DNA from: Bacteroidia bacterium
GTDB taxonomy: Bacteria; Bacteroidota; Bacteroidia; Bacteroidales; GWA2-32-17
Length of the DNA: 64,000 nucleotides
NCBI GenBank assembly: GCA_016218155.1
Contig: JACREQ010000034.1
Coordinates: forward strand, 80,363 to 144,362
Direction of reading: 5' to 3'
Shown piece by piece: positions 9,323 through 19,822 of this stretch. A model generated the notes under the pieces. That model worked only from the letters and a program-made list of their open reading frames with translations. It was not told the DNA's origin and searched no databases. The position numbers were made by a program, and so were the translations under genes. The stretch's first letter is position 1, and each line of letters begins with the position of its first letter.

Positions 9323-12300
9323 ATGGAAAATATAATTTACTCACTAAATCAGAAATTTAATCAGCGTAAGATCTCTAATTATTACAGACTTAGCCTGATT
9401 TCTTTTCTTTTAATAACAGCGGGCTTATTAATAAATATTAAAACACAAGCCCAGATAGCTCCAACATTAATACCAGTTGGTGGCTTTCAAATAGATGGTG
9501 GATTACAATCTAATACACCTATATCTGGAGTTGGAGATTGGACATTGGGAACAGGAGGGAGTTTTGTACTTAATAGTAACGGAACACCTGTTGACCCAAC
9601 CAGAACACAACTTGTATATGATGATTTTAACACAAGTTCTGATATGACTTTTCAGGGAGGAAAATTTAATGATGATCCAAATACCTGGACGTGGTCATAT
9701 TCAAGTGCATCAAGCAAAAACGATATTAATAATGCATTATATCATTTGGCTGCGGATGCATCAAATAATACATGGTTAATTGTTGCAGGTGATAGATTGT
9801 CAACAAATGGTACCAGTTATATAGATTTTGAATTTTTACAAAATACTTTAACAAGAACTGCAAATTTTGGATTTAATTCAGCTGGTACAAATAGTGGAAG
9901 AACTGTTAACGATATTGTACTTTCAATGGAGTATAGTAATGGAGGTAGTAATGCTACTGTTCATATGTATTTTTGGAAACCAGTTGGAACAGGATACAAA
10001 TATGTTGAACAAGTAATACCTGCAAATGTTGCATTTGCTATAACAAATATTAATTCGGAACCGGTTCCTTTTGGTGCTTTTGGGAATAATTCATATAGTC
10101 CCTTCCAGTTTGTTGAAGCAGCAATTAACCTTACTGCTTTTTTTGGTTATGTTGAACCTTGTTTAGGGATAAGTGTTAAAAGTATAATGGTAAAAACCAA
10201 AGCTTCTGATTCAGAAACTGCAGCTTTGGGAGATTTTGTTGGACCTATTCCTGTAAGATTAGATTTAGGTACTGCAACTATTAGTTATGATTCTCCTCTT
10301 TGTGGAGCAGGAATGTCATTTGTTAACCAAATAGGTGTTTCTGGTGGGACATATAGTTCTAGTCCAGTAGGATTAAGTATTAATTCTTTAACAGGTGAAA
10401 TAAATCTTGGATCAAGTAACCCGGGAACTTATACAGTTACATATTCATTTGTTACTAACAATTGTCCAAAGTCGGTTACTACCAATATAACAATTAACCC
10501 AATACCTTCTTCTCCTGTTTCTGCATCTGTTGACAGAAATATTGTGTGTGCTGAAGATAACGGTAATATAATACTTTCTGCAAATGGTGGTTCGGGGTCA
10601 ACACTTAATTGGTATACCGGAGGTTGTAATGGTACATTAATAGGTTCTGGCAATAATTTTTCAATACCTTCTCCTGTACAAACTACTACATATTATGCCA
10701 GCTGGGAAAATTCTTGCGGAAATTCAGGTTGTGTTCAGGTAACAGTAACTGTTTCTCCGCAACTCACTGTTTCTGCTACCGGAAGTGTGCAGGTAAGTTG
10801 TTATAACGGCAATGATGGAGTTATAACCGTATCTGTTATTGGTGGAACAGGAAGTTATACATATTCCATAAATGGTGGACCAGTTCAGAGCTCAAATGTT
10901 TTTACAGGTTTATTGGCTGGAAGTTATATTATTAATGCATATGATACATATGGATGTAGTGCGGCTACTAAATCTATTACAATTTTAAATCCGCCATTAT
11001 TAACTGTTTCGGCTATAGGATCGTCTCAGGTTTCATGTCATAATGCAAGTGATGGGTCTTTAACTATTACTGCTGCAGGTGGAACGGGTGCATATTCATA
11101 TTCTTTAAATGGTGGGCTTTCTCAGACATCAAATATTTTTTCAGGACTTACCGCCGGCACTTATAGCTACATTGTTACTGATGCAAACGGATGCGCTGCT
11201 TCATCAGCTACTCCATTGGTAATATCAAACCCTGCATTGTTAACAGTTACAGCTACTGGCTCTTCACAGGTATCATGTAATAATTCAAGCGACGCTTCTA
11301 TTACAATTACTGCTACAGGCGGAACAGGCACATATTCTTATTCATTAAACGGAGGAACCTCACAGGCTTCAAATATTTTTTCAGGACTCACTGCTGGTTC
11401 TTATAGCTATATTGTTACTGATGCAAACGGATGTGTTGCTTCGTCAGTTTCTTCAATAATAATATCAAATCCTGGATTATTGACAGCGTCAGCTATATCA
11501 TCTTCTCATGTTTCGTGTAATAATGCCAGTGATGGTTCAATAACAATTACTGCTTCAGGCGGAACAGGCGCATATTCTTATTCGTTAAACGGAGGAGTTT
11601 TTCAAGCTTCAAATATTTTTTCGGGACTTTCAGCAGGGTCATATAGTTATGTTGTTACTGATGCAAATGGTTGCATATTCACTTTGGTGAATTCAATTAT
11701 TATTGAAAATCCGGTATTGTTGACAGCAACAGCTATAGGTTCTTCTCAGGTTTCTTGTAATAATTCTGCCGATGGATATATTACTGTAATTGCTTCAGGT
11801 GGAACAGGCATTTATTCTTATTCATTAAACGGAGGACTTGCCCAAACTTCCAATGTTTTTAATGGTCTTACAAGTGGTACATATATTATTACAGTTATGG
11901 ATCAGTTTAAGTGTTCAGCGGTTACTTCGGCAATAACTATTTCGAATCCCGAATTGCTAAAAGTATTTGCAACAGGATCATCTCAGGTGTCGTGTAATAA
12001 TGTTAGTGACGGATCAATTACAGCATCAGCAACCGGAGGTACAGGGGCATATTCTTATTCAATAAACGGTGGAATTGTACAAAGCTCAAATATTTTTTCT
12101 GGTCTTTCTGCCGGTTCCTATAGTGTAGTTGTTTTTGATGCAAACGGTTGTTCTGCTTTAGCAGGTGTACCAATTGTTATAACAAATCCCCCGTTGCTTT
12201 CTGCTTCTGCAATTGGTTCTTCACAGGTATCATGTAATAATGCAAGTGATGGAATTTTAACAATAACTGCCAATGGCGGAACCGGAGCTTATTCTTATTC

Positions 12301-15300
12301 AATTAATGGCGGACAGGCACAAATAAGCAATGTGTTTTCCGGACTATCTTCAGGAACTTACAATTATAAAGTATATGATGCAAATGGTTGTTCTGTATCA
12401 TCGGCTGTTCCTGTTATAATATCAAATCCTCCGCTTCTTTCTGCTACAGCAGTTGGATCTTCTCAGGTTTCTTGTTTTAACGCAAGCGATGGTACAATTA
12501 CCGTTTCGGCTTTTGGTGGTACCGGATCGTACTCTTATACTTTGAATGGTGGATCTGCTCAAAGTTCAAATATTTTTTCTGGTCTATCTGCAGGTTCTTA
12601 TAGTGTAATGGTTTATGATGTAAACGGCTGCCCGTCGTTAGCATGTGCACCAATTGTTATTCTAAATCCAGCTCAACTTACTGTTTCAGCTACAGGTTCT
12701 TCTCAGGTTTCTTGTTATAATTCAAGCGATGGTTCAATAACTGCATCGGCAGTAGGTGGAACAGGAGCCTATTCATATTCATTAAACGGAGGAAATGCTC
12801 AGACCTCTAATTCTTACTCAGGGCTTTCATCAGGTACTTATAATATTGTTGTTTCAGATATTAATGGTTGTTCTGCTACTGTAGAATCTCCAATAATAAT
12901 ATTAAATCCTGCGTTGCTTTCTGTATCTGCTGTTGGTTCATATCAGGTATCATGTCATAATTACAATGATGGTTTATTAACTGTTTCTGCAAATGGTGGT
13001 ACAGGCTTATATTCATATTCTATAAATGGTGGGAATGTTCAGGGGTCTAATGTTTTTACAGCACTACCTGCAGGCTCTTATAATTTTATTGTAGTAGACA
13101 TTAATGGTTGTTCTGCCTCAGGTAGTGCTCCGGTTGTAATAGCAAATCCAGATTTACTTACTGCTTCAGCAGTTGGTTCTGCTCAGGTATCTTGTTACAA
13201 TTATAGCGATGCAGAGATAACAGTTTCTGCAGATGGTGGTACAGGTGTTTATTCATATACCTTAAATAATGGAACTCCTCAAAGTTCAAATTCGTTTTCG
13301 GGATTGCCAAATGGCTCATATTCAATAATTGTATCTGATGTTAATGGTTGTTCAGTTTCTTTAAACAATGCAGTTTTTATTGATAATCCAAAACCTGTAA
13401 CTGTATCTGCTGTAGGCTCTGCTCAAGTTTCTTGTTTTGATTCAAATGATGGGGTAATTACTGTTAGTGCTAATGGAGGTACCGGTTCATATACTTATTG
13501 GTTAAATAATGGTACTTCCCAAAGTTCTAATGTGTTTTCGGGACTATTGAGTGGCTTATATGTGATTAGTGTTACCGATCAGAATGGTTGTATGGCGGGT
13601 GTTGATGGAATTGCAATAGTTAATCCAACTCTATTAACTGCAAATGCTGAAGGTTCTTCACAGGTTTCATGTTATAATTCAAGTGATGGAGTAATAAATG
13701 TAAACGTAACAGGTGGAACCGGATCCTATTCCTATTCACTTAACGGTGGAACTCCTCAAAGTTCTAATGTGTTTTCAGGTTTATCAAGTGGTTCTTTTTT
13801 GATTAATGTTACAGATGAGAATGGTTGCTTAACTGGAACTCATGTTATTAATATTAATAATCCTCCACAATTATCTTTAAGCACTGAAGGGTCATCTCAG
13901 GTATCCTGTTACAACTCCAGCGATGGACTTGTTATTGCAATAGCAACCGGAGGAACAGGTGCTTATTCATATTCACTTAATGGTGGAGTTGCACAGAGTT
14001 CAAATGAGTTTTATGGTTTATCGGGTGGTTCTTATGTAGTTAATGTTACAGACCAGAATGGTTGTTTGGCAATAGCACCTTCGATACAAATTGCAAATCC
14101 AAATGCACTTACATTAACTGCTCATGGTAGTCCTCAGGTTACATGTTACAATTCTAGTGATGGAGTAATTTCGGTAAACGCAAGTGGTGGAACGGGTGCA
14201 TATTCTTATTCGCTTAATGGAGGATCTTCTCAAAGTTCAAATATTTTCTCGGGTTTGTTTAGCGGGTCATATGTTATTAATGTTACTGACCAGAATGGAT
14301 GTTTAGCTGGAACTTCGTCAATTCAGATTGCAAATCCTGCTTTAATTTCTGCAAGTGCTTATGGCTCTTCTCAGGTTACTTGTAACAATTCCAATGATGG
14401 TTATATTACAGTAATTGCAATGGGTGGAACCGGTGCATATTCTTATTCTCTTAACGGAGGAAATTCTCAAACTTCAAATGCTTTTACAGGATTATTAAGT
14501 GGTAATTATGTGATTAATGTTACCGATGCGAATGGTTGTCAGGCAGGTTCTTCTTATTATCAAATTGCAAATCCTCCATTGTTGTCGGCAAATGCTTTTA
14601 TTACTGCAAATATTTCCTGTTACAATTTAGCAAATGGTGTTATTACTGTTAACGCCAATGGTGGAACAGGATATTATTCTTACAGTTTAGATGGTGGACC
14701 TGTACAAACATCAAATGTTTTTTCAAATCAAGGTCCGGGTTCACATATAATAAGTGTTTATGATCAAAACATATGTATTGCAAATACTCAGGCAATAAGT
14801 CTTTCAAATCCGGAGTTACTAACAGCTACTTCAGTAATTTCTGATCAGGTTTCTTGCTATAACTCAAGCGATGGTCAGATAACTGTTTCTGCAATTGGTG
14901 GGTCGGGAAGTTACTATTATTCGTTAAATGGTGGACCATTACAAACTTCAAATGTTTTTTCTGGCCTAGCAAGTAGTTCATATGTTGTTAATGTTTATGA
15001 TCAGAATAATTGTTTTGCAAGTGCACTGCCATTATCAATTGCAAACCCTGCACTTCTTCATGCATCAGCAGTAGTTACCGAGCAGGTATCCTGTTACAAT
15101 GTTTTAGATGGGGCTATTATTGTAAATGCAAATGGTGGTACAGGATCATATACCTATAGTTTAAATGGAACATTAGCTCAAAGTTCAAATCTTTTTTATG
15201 GTTTAGCAAGTGGTAATTATGAAGTTGTTGTGTACGATCAGCATAATTGTATTGCCTCATCAAATCCTGTAACTATAATTAATCCGGAGCCAATAGCTGT

Positions 15301-16252
15301 AAATGCTAATCAGACAAATATTGGTTGTTTTGGATCATCTGATGGCACCGTTGTAGTAAATGTTGCAGGTGGAGCTTTTCCTTATTCATATTCGTTAGAC
15401 GGACAGAATTTTCAGAACTCAAATATTTTTGAAAGTTTGTCTGCCGGACCGTTTAGTGTTATAGTTAATGATGCTAAAGGATGTAATAGCAAACCTTTTG
15501 AACTTAACATTGTTCAGTTAGCTCCAGTAGAGTTTTCTTATAATGTTATTTCAGGAAATAAATGTAATGGAATAAATGATGCCGTTGTTGAAGTTCAGGT
15601 TGCGTCAGGAACTCCGCCATATACCTATGAGTTAAATAATGGAACAGCAGTTAGCAATTCAACATTAACCGGTGTACCTGCAGGGTCAAATACTATTTCG
15701 GTATATGATTCAGAAGGTTGTTTAAGTAGTACATTATTCTCAATAGAAGAACAAAGTGCAATAAAAACAGAATTATTATCTGCAACTGATGCAAATTGTA
15801 TCGGAAGAAAGGATGGATCAATAAATGTCGAAGTTACTGGTGGAACGGGTTCATATTCATATTTATGGTCAAATGGAAGTATTCAGTCTCAACTTTACGG
15901 ACTTGATGCAGGTGAATATAGTTTAACAGTAACTGATGAAAATGGATGTAAAAGTTTGTTTAGTCAGGCAATTGTTCCTGGAGATGTTTCTGAAGAGATA
16001 GTTATCAGAAATGCTTTCTCGCCGAATAGTGATGGTATAAATGATCGCTGGGAAATTGATAATATATTGTTATATCCAGATAATCAATTAACAATTATTA
16101 ATCGCTGGGGTAATGAGGTGTTAACGGTTAAAGACTATCAAAATGAATGGGATGGAAGTCAGTTAGCTGAAGGAACATACTATTATCTTTTAAAAGTTAA
16201 TATGTGTGATGAGTACCGCACTTTTAACGGATATGTTACAATTCTCAGATAA
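9323..16252 (+). CDS. Giant SprB-repeat surface adhesin with type B T9SS sorting domain
   Basis: A 2309-residue exported protein. Residues 1-44 form a long signal peptide ending KTQAQ. Residues 45-310 form a globular N-terminal domain, 310-395 an Ig-like beta domain, and about 395-475 an Ig-like domain with paired cysteines. From about 480 to 2220 there are some 22 tandem SprB-type repeats of 79-80 residues, each with the pattern GSSQVSCxNxSDGxITxxxxGGTGxYSYSLNGG and a DxNGC segment. The C-terminus from about 2229 (NAFSPNSDGINDRWEI, NRWGNEVL, WDGSQLAEGTYYY) is the gliding-motility-associated type B sorting domain. The relatives include SprB, the gliding adhesin of Flavobacterium. The downstream PorP/SprF gene, 16 bp away, is the expected secretion partner. 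The repeats are likely an extended stalk; the ligand is unknown. This cell may glide or only adhere; no gld genes are in the window. Confidence 0.92.
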   Translation: MENIIYSLNQKFNQRKISNYYRLSLISFLLITAGLLINIKTQAQIAPTLIPVGGFQIDGGLQSNTPISGVGDWTLGTGGSFVLNSNGTPVDPTRTQLVYDDFNTSSDMTFQGGKFNDDPNTWTWSYSSASSKNDINNALYHLAADASNNTWLIVAGDRLSTNGTSYIDFEFLQNTLTRTANFGFNSAGTNSGRTVNDIVLSMEYSNGGSNATVHMYFWKPVGTGYKYVEQVIPANVAFAITNINSEPVPFGAFGNNSYSPFQFVEAAINLTAFFGYVEPCLGISVKSIMVKTKASDSETAALGDFVGPIPVRLDLGTATISYDSPLCGAGMSFVNQIGVSGGTYSSSPVGLSINSLTGEINLGSSNPGTYTVTYSFVTNNCPKSVTTNITINPIPSSPVSASVDRNIVCAEDNGNIILSANGGSGSTLNWYTGGCNGTLIGSGNNFSIPSPVQTTTYYASWENSCGNSGCVQVTVTVSPQLTVSATGSVQVSCYNGNDGVITVSVIGGTGSYTYSINGGPVQSSNVFTGLLAGSYIINAYDTYGCSAATKSITILNPPLLTVSAIGSSQVSCHNASDGSLTITAAGGTGAYSYSLNGGLSQTSNIFSGLTAGTYSYIVTDANGCAASSATPLVISNPALLTVTATGSSQVSCNNSSDASITITATGGTGTYSYSLNGGTSQASNIFSGLTAGSYSYIVTDANGCVASSVSSIIISNPGLLTASAISSSHVSCNNASDGSITITASGGTGAYSYSLNGGVFQASNIFSGLSAGSYSYVVTDANGCIFTLVNSIIIENPVLLTATAIGSSQVSCNNSADGYITVIASGGTGIYSYSLNGGLAQTSNVFNGLTSGTYIITVMDQFKCSAVTSAITISNPELLKVFATGSSQVSCNNVSDGSITASATGGTGAYSYSINGGIVQSSNIFSGLSAGSYSVVVFDANGCSALAGVPIVITNPPLLSASAIGSSQVSCNNASDGILTITANGGTGAYSYSINGGQAQISNVFSGLSSGTYNYKVYDANGCSVSSAVPVIISNPPLLSATAVGSSQVSCFNASDGTITVSAFGGTGSYSYTLNGGSAQSSNIFSGLSAGSYSVMVYDVNGCPSLACAPIVILNPAQLTVSATGSSQVSCYNSSDGSITASAVGGTGAYSYSLNGGNAQTSNSYSGLSSGTYNIVVSDINGCSATVESPIIILNPALLSVSAVGSYQVSCHNYNDGLLTVSANGGTGLYSYSINGGNVQGSNVFTALPAGSYNFIVVDINGCSASGSAPVVIANPDLLTASAVGSAQVSCYNYSDAEITVSADGGTGVYSYTLNNGTPQSSNSFSGLPNGSYSIIVSDVNGCSVSLNNAVFIDNPKPVTVSAVGSAQVSCFDSNDGVITVSANGGTGSYTYWLNNGTSQSSNVFSGLLSGLYVISVTDQNGCMAGVDGIAIVNPTLLTANAEGSSQVSCYNSSDGVINVNVTGGTGSYSYSLNGGTPQSSNVFSGLSSGSFLINVTDENGCLTGTHVININNPPQLSLSTEGSSQVSCYNSSDGLVIAIATGGTGAYSYSLNGGVAQSSNEFYGLSGGSYVVNVTDQNGCLAIAPSIQIANPNALTLTAHGSPQVTCYNSSDGVISVNASGGTGAYSYSLNGGSSQSSNIFSGLFSGSYVINVTDQNGCLAGTSSIQIANPALISASAYGSSQVTCNNSNDGYITVIAMGGTGAYSYSLNGGNSQTSNAFTGLLSGNYVINVTDANGCQAGSSYYQIANPPLLSANAFITANISCYNLANGVITVNANGGTGYYSYSLDGGPVQTSNVFSNQGPGSHIISVYDQNICIANTQAISLSNPELLTATSVISDQVSCYNSSDGQITVSAIGGSGSYYYSLNGGPLQTSNVFSGLASSSYVVNVYDQNNCFASALPLSIANPALLHASAVVTEQVSCYNVLDGAIIVNANGGTGSYTYSLNGTLAQSSNLFYGLASGNYEVVVYDQHNCIASSNPVTIINPEPIAVNANQTNIGCFGSSDGTVVVNVAGGAFPYSYSLDGQNFQNSNIFESLSAGPFSVIVNDAKGCNSKPFELNIVQLAPVEFSYNVISGNKCNGINDAVVEVQVASGTPPYTYELNNGTAVSNSTLTGVPAGSNTISVYDSEGCLSSTLFSIEEQSAIKTELLSATDANCIGRKDGSINVEVTGGTGSYSYLWSNGSIQSQLYGLDAGEYSLTVTDENGCKSLFSQAIVPGDVSEEIVIRNAFSPNSDGINDRWEIDNILLYPDNQLTIINRWGNEVLTVKDYQNEWDGSQLAEGTYYYLLKVNMCDEYRTFNGYVTILR
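10762..15990 (+). repeat. Tandem SprB repeat array within the adhesin gene
   Basis: About 22 in-frame repeats with a period of 237-240 bases; for example the TCNTCNCAGG core recurs at 11021, 11261, 11501 (one-base variant) and 11741, then 11978, 12218, 12458 and 12698. The first 19 units are close relatives and the last three are degenerate. Each unit keeps the VSCxN, GGTGxYSY and NGC positions. The DNA copies differ at many synonymous sites, so the array is old rather than a recent slippage expansion. Confidence 0.9.
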
Positions 16253-16268
16253 TTTATAACAAATAAAA

Positions 16269-17231
16269 ATGAAGATCATGAAAACAATTTTATATACATT
16301 AGCCATGTTGCTGATAGCCGGATATGGTTACACACAACAAAATGCTCAATACAACCATTATATTTTTAATCAACTTGTATTAAATCCTGCATATGCCGGA
16401 ACAAAAGGAGTTGTAAATGTTAATGGGATATATTCTTCACAATGGTCAGGATTAGATGGTGCCCCTATAAATCAGTCAATAAGTATTGAAGGTCCGCTAT
16501 TTTCTAATATGGGAATAGGTTTGCATATAACAAATGACCAGCTTGGAGCACAATCTCAAAAAGGTGTATTTGCTAGTTATGCTTATAAATTAAGATTAAG
16601 CCAGATTTTCAGATTGTCTTTTGGGATTTCTATGGGAGCATCTTATTTTACATTAAATGGAGGAATGCTTAATGAGCAATATCAAAACGATCCGGCAATT
16701 CCCGCAGGTACTGTAACTACAACCAGATTTGATTCTAAATTTGGTGTTTTTTTATACACAAAAAAGTTTTATTCAGGATTATCGATTTCTGATTTAACTG
16801 CTGATGTTAAGAAAAGTGCTGAATTACTTGTAGCAGGTCAGGTAAAACATTATTATCTAACAGCTGGCTATGTTTTTGATTTAGGTAAAGATTTTAAATA
16901 TAAGCCAAGTTTTCTTATAAAAGAAGATTTTAAAGCACCTACAAATATTGATCTTACATCATTTTTCTTATTCAAAAACAGTTATTGGTTAGGTGCTACA
17001 TTTAGAACTGGTGCAGACATTTTTAATAATAAAAGTCTCGACAAAAGTTTAAGAACCAGAGATGCTATAGTGTTGATGACAGAAGTAAATATTACAAATA
17101 AATTCAGAATAGGTTATGCGTATACTTTTTCATTAACTGCGTTAAAGGATTTTCCGGGACATGAGGTAATGCTGGGTTATTATTTTCCTCAGAAACCGCA
17201 ATCCAGAATGTTAACTCCAAGATTTTTCTAA
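16269..17231 (+). CDS. PorP/SprF family T9SS outer-membrane protein
   Basis: 320 residues. A signal peptide (about 1-23, ending GYGYTQQ) is followed by the family opening NAQYNHYIFNQLVLNPAYAG, the diagnostic PorP/SprF motif. The rest is a predicted beta barrel with repeated short aromatic strands ending MLGYYFPQK. SprF-type proteins are dedicated partners that allow surface display of SprB-like adhesins with type B sorting domains, and this gene follows such an adhesin by 16 bp and precedes the OmpA gene by 11 bp. The ATG at 16269 is used; an in-frame ATG three codons later is a possible start. Role is inferred from the family and the fixed adhesin-SprF gene order. Confidence 0.9.
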   Translation: MKIMKTILYTLAMLLIAGYGYTQQNAQYNHYIFNQLVLNPAYAGTKGVVNVNGIYSSQWSGLDGAPINQSISIEGPLFSNMGIGLHITNDQLGAQSQKGVFASYAYKLRLSQIFRLSFGISMGASYFTLNGGMLNEQYQNDPAIPAGTVTTTRFDSKFGVFLYTKKFYSGLSISDLTADVKKSAELLVAGQVKHYYLTAGYVFDLGKDFKYKPSFLIKEDFKAPTNIDLTSFFLFKNSYWLGATFRTGADIFNNKSLDKSLRTRDAIVLMTEVNITNKFRIGYAYTFSLTALKDFPGHEVMLGYYFPQKPQSRMLTPRFF

Positions 17232-17242
17232 TAACAAAAGTC

Positions 17243-19222
17243 ATGAAAACAAAAATAAAATCCACCGTATATGTTGTTTTATTTTTCTTGCTGCTTTTTA
17301 GCGTTCAAACGTTATTTGCTCAGTCGAAACTGGAAAAGGCAAGAAAATATAAAGACAACTTTCAGTATGCTCAGGCCATTTCATTATATTCTTCAAAATT
17401 TAAATCAATTACTCCAAGAAAAGAAACTGATATAAAAGATATAGCACATTGTTATATGATGATGAACGATTTGAATTCTGCTCAGAAATGGCTATCAAAA
17501 ATTAATTCATTTACAGTGTATTCTCCCGATGAAATGCTAAATTATGCAATCTCATTAAAGTCTTCGGGTGATTATGAGAATGCGATTAACCAGTATAAAA
17601 GGTTTGAATCTTTTTTTCCGGAGAGATCTGCAAAAGTAAATGAATGGATAAAATCCTGTGAAATTGCTCAGGAGTGGATAGCAAAGCCACTTGCTTATGA
17701 AGTAATTAATGTGCAGAATCTGAATACAGAATATTCTGATTTTGGACTTATTCCTTATAAAAACGGATTAATGTTTTCTTCAGACAGAAAACAAGAAGGT
17801 GTTGTTTATAAGCCAGAAGATTACTTTGGGTGGACTGGAAATCCTTACTTAAGATTCTTTAATATTTCTGGAATTAAAGAAGATAATACATCTTCTTTTC
17901 CTGATTTATCAGTAGGTATAAATAGTTCATTTCATAATGGACCAGGTGTTTTTGATAGTAAAACAGGCATTATTTATTTTACTTTAACAAAGATGCAAAA
18001 GGAAAAATCGCTACCTACAAACAGTGATCCTACTAGTTGGGTTGAAGTTGCAAATCCCGATAAATATATAAACAGGTTAGAGATTTATACAGCAATTCTT
18101 AAGGACAATCATTGGGAAAATGTAACGGCATTTGAATATAATAATTCGGATAAATACTCAGTTGGTCATCCTGCACTTTCTGTGGATGGAAATATTTTGT
18201 ACTTTGCTTCTAATATGCCGGGTGGTTATGGGAACAGCGATATTTATTATTGTCGCAAATTACCCGACGGTCACTGGAGTAGCCCCAAAAATGCAGGAAA
18301 CATAATAAATAGCGAAGGAAAAGAGGCCTTTCCTGTTATAGCAAGCGATGGTGCGTTATATTTCTCAAGTGATGGATTTGGAGGTGTGGGAGGTCTTGAT
18401 ATTTTCAGATCAACAGGAATAGCCGATAAGTGGACAACTCCAGAAAACATGAAATACCCGTTTAACTCACCAAGAGATGATTTTCAACCGTATTTTACCG
18501 AGCCCGATATTGCTGGTTATTTATCTTCAAATCGCGATGGCGGAAAAGGGGAAGATGACATATATTATTTTGGCAAAAAAATTGTAATTGTTGGAACTGT
18601 AAAGACCTCGCTTTATGGCAAGTCAATTGCTTTATTACCCGGAGCTGAAATAAAAATTGAAAATATAACAAAGAACAAAACAGATGATAAGATTTCTGAT
18701 AAAGATGGTTTATTTGTAGAGAAAGCCGATTGCAATAATAGTTATAGAATCACAGCATCAAAGAAAGGTTATTTAAAGCAGGAAAAAGAAATATCAGCAA
18801 TATGCAGTGTTGTAAATGATACAGTGCATGTGGAGTTTATTCTAGACAAGCTTCTTGAAAATAAATCGTTTGTACTTGAAAATATTTATTATGACTTTGA
18901 TAAATGGGATATAAGACCAGATGCTGCGGTAGAATTAGACAAGCTGGTTAATATTTTAAAAGAGAATCCAGAAATTGATATAGAATTAGGATCGCATACA
19001 GATTGCAGAGGAACAGATCCGTATAATAAATCGCTTTCACAGAAAAGGGCAGAGGCTGCAGTAGGTTATATAATTTCTAAGGGAATAGTCTCAAAAAGAA
19101 TTTCTGCAAAGGGATACGGGGAGTTTAAACCAAGGATTGATTGTCCCGATGGTAATTGTTCAGATACTGAACATCAGTTAAACAGAAGAACAGAATTTAC
19201 AGTTACTAAAGTTCATAAATAG
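17243..19222 (+). CDS. PorE-like OmpA family protein (TPR, beta-propeller, CRD, OmpA)
   Basis: 659 residues with a signal peptide (about 1-26, ending TLFAQ). Domain order: TPR-like helices 28-150; WD40/PD40-type propeller 160-440 with repeated SxDGxILYFASNMPGGYGNSDIY and SSDGFGGVGGLDIF motifs; carboxypeptidase-regulatory-like domain 446-530 (PGAEIKIENITKNKT); OmpA C-terminal domain 545-655 (NIYYDFDKWDIRPDA, GSHTDCRGTDPYN, LSQKRAEAAVGYI) that binds peptidoglycan. This is the architecture of PorE of Porphyromonas gingivalis, which ties the T9SS outer-membrane complex to the cell wall. Last gene of the adhesin operon, closed by a strong terminator. It more likely anchors this adhesin system than serves as the main PorE, since Bacteroidota have many such copies. 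Confidence 0.88.
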   Translation: MKTKIKSTVYVVLFFLLLFSVQTLFAQSKLEKARKYKDNFQYAQAISLYSSKFKSITPRKETDIKDIAHCYMMMNDLNSAQKWLSKINSFTVYSPDEMLNYAISLKSSGDYENAINQYKRFESFFPERSAKVNEWIKSCEIAQEWIAKPLAYEVINVQNLNTEYSDFGLIPYKNGLMFSSDRKQEGVVYKPEDYFGWTGNPYLRFFNISGIKEDNTSSFPDLSVGINSSFHNGPGVFDSKTGIIYFTLTKMQKEKSLPTNSDPTSWVEVANPDKYINRLEIYTAILKDNHWENVTAFEYNNSDKYSVGHPALSVDGNILYFASNMPGGYGNSDIYYCRKLPDGHWSSPKNAGNIINSEGKEAFPVIASDGALYFSSDGFGGVGGLDIFRSTGIADKWTTPENMKYPFNSPRDDFQPYFTEPDIAGYLSSNRDGGKGEDDIYYFGKKIVIVGTVKTSLYGKSIALLPGAEIKIENITKNKTDDKISDKDGLFVEKADCNNSYRITASKKGYLKQEKEISAICSVVNDTVHVEFILDKLLENKSFVLENIYYDFDKWDIRPDAAVELDKLVNILKENPEIDIELGSHTDCRGTDPYNKSLSQKRAEAAVGYIISKGIVSKRISAKGYGEFKPRIDCPDGNCSDTEHQLNRRTEFTVTKVHK

Positions 19223-19242
19223 AAAGAAAAATTACAAATTAT

Positions 19243-19278
19243 AAAAGAATCCGATAATAATATCGGATTCTTTTATTT
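19243..19278 (+). terminator. Rho-independent terminator of the adhesin operon
   Basis: A perfect 14-bp stem, AAAAGAATCCGATA (19243-19256) with TATCGGATTCTTTT (19261-19274), loop ATAA, followed by T-rich sequence. It sits 20 bases after the OmpA stop codon. The A/T tails make it usable in both directions. Confidence 0.85.
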
Positions 19279-19334
19279 ATATTATTTTGAATTATTTAAT
19301 TCCTTATATTTGGTTAAAATTATATTGACCCGAT

Positions 19335-19754
19335 ATGAGTAGAATATTTTTCATGTTTATTACAACATTTTTTCTTTTTAATGTTAGTTATGCACAGTCA
19401 AATAAGACTGCTGTTACCCGAATAATTAAAAAAATAAAAAATGATGAGCTGGCGGTAGATGTTAGCGTTAAAGTTACAGCAATCGATTCTATTGATTTAA
19501 CCAAATTTGCACGTTTAGTTGAAAATGTACCTGAAGGATGTACCCTAAAAGTTGAAGATGCCTCTGGTGCAGATGCTAAAATTAAAGAGAATAAAGTTAG
19601 TTTGTTATGGGTACGTATTCCTTCAACAGATTTTCATGTTAAGTATTCTTTAACCTGCAGCGACTCCCCGGATTGTAATTTAATTACAGGGCAGTTAGAT
19701 TATATTGTAACTAGAGGGGTAAAGAAGAGGATAGTTATTGAAAATATCAAATAA
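19335..19754 (+). CDS. Small secreted protein, unknown function
   Basis: 139 residues with a signal peptide (MSRIFFMFITTFFLFNVSYA, then QSNK). The mature part alternates short beta strands (ELAVDVSVKVTAIDS, GCTLKVEDASGADAKIKENK, FHVKYSLTC) with cysteines at about 89, 108 and 113, and ends KKRIVIENIK without a T9SS sorting motif. It may be a periplasmic beta-sandwich. A TATATTTG -7 box at 19305-19312 gives it its own start after the operon terminator. No family recognised. Confidence 0.6.
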   Translation: MSRIFFMFITTFFLFNVSYAQSNKTAVTRIIKKIKNDELAVDVSVKVTAIDSIDLTKFARLVENVPEGCTLKVEDASGADAKIKENKVSLLWVRIPSTDFHVKYSLTCSDSPDCNLITGQLDYIVTRGVKKRIVIENIK

Positions 19755-19822
19755 CACTAAAATTCTATTTTAATGTTATTATAACAAAATATACACTTAA
19801 TATTTTAATTATAACAATAGTT

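Noticed and set aside
9323..16252. CRISPR-like or satellite array
   Set aside because: The repeats are coding, in frame, 237-240 bases long and diverged; no spacers or short direct repeats.
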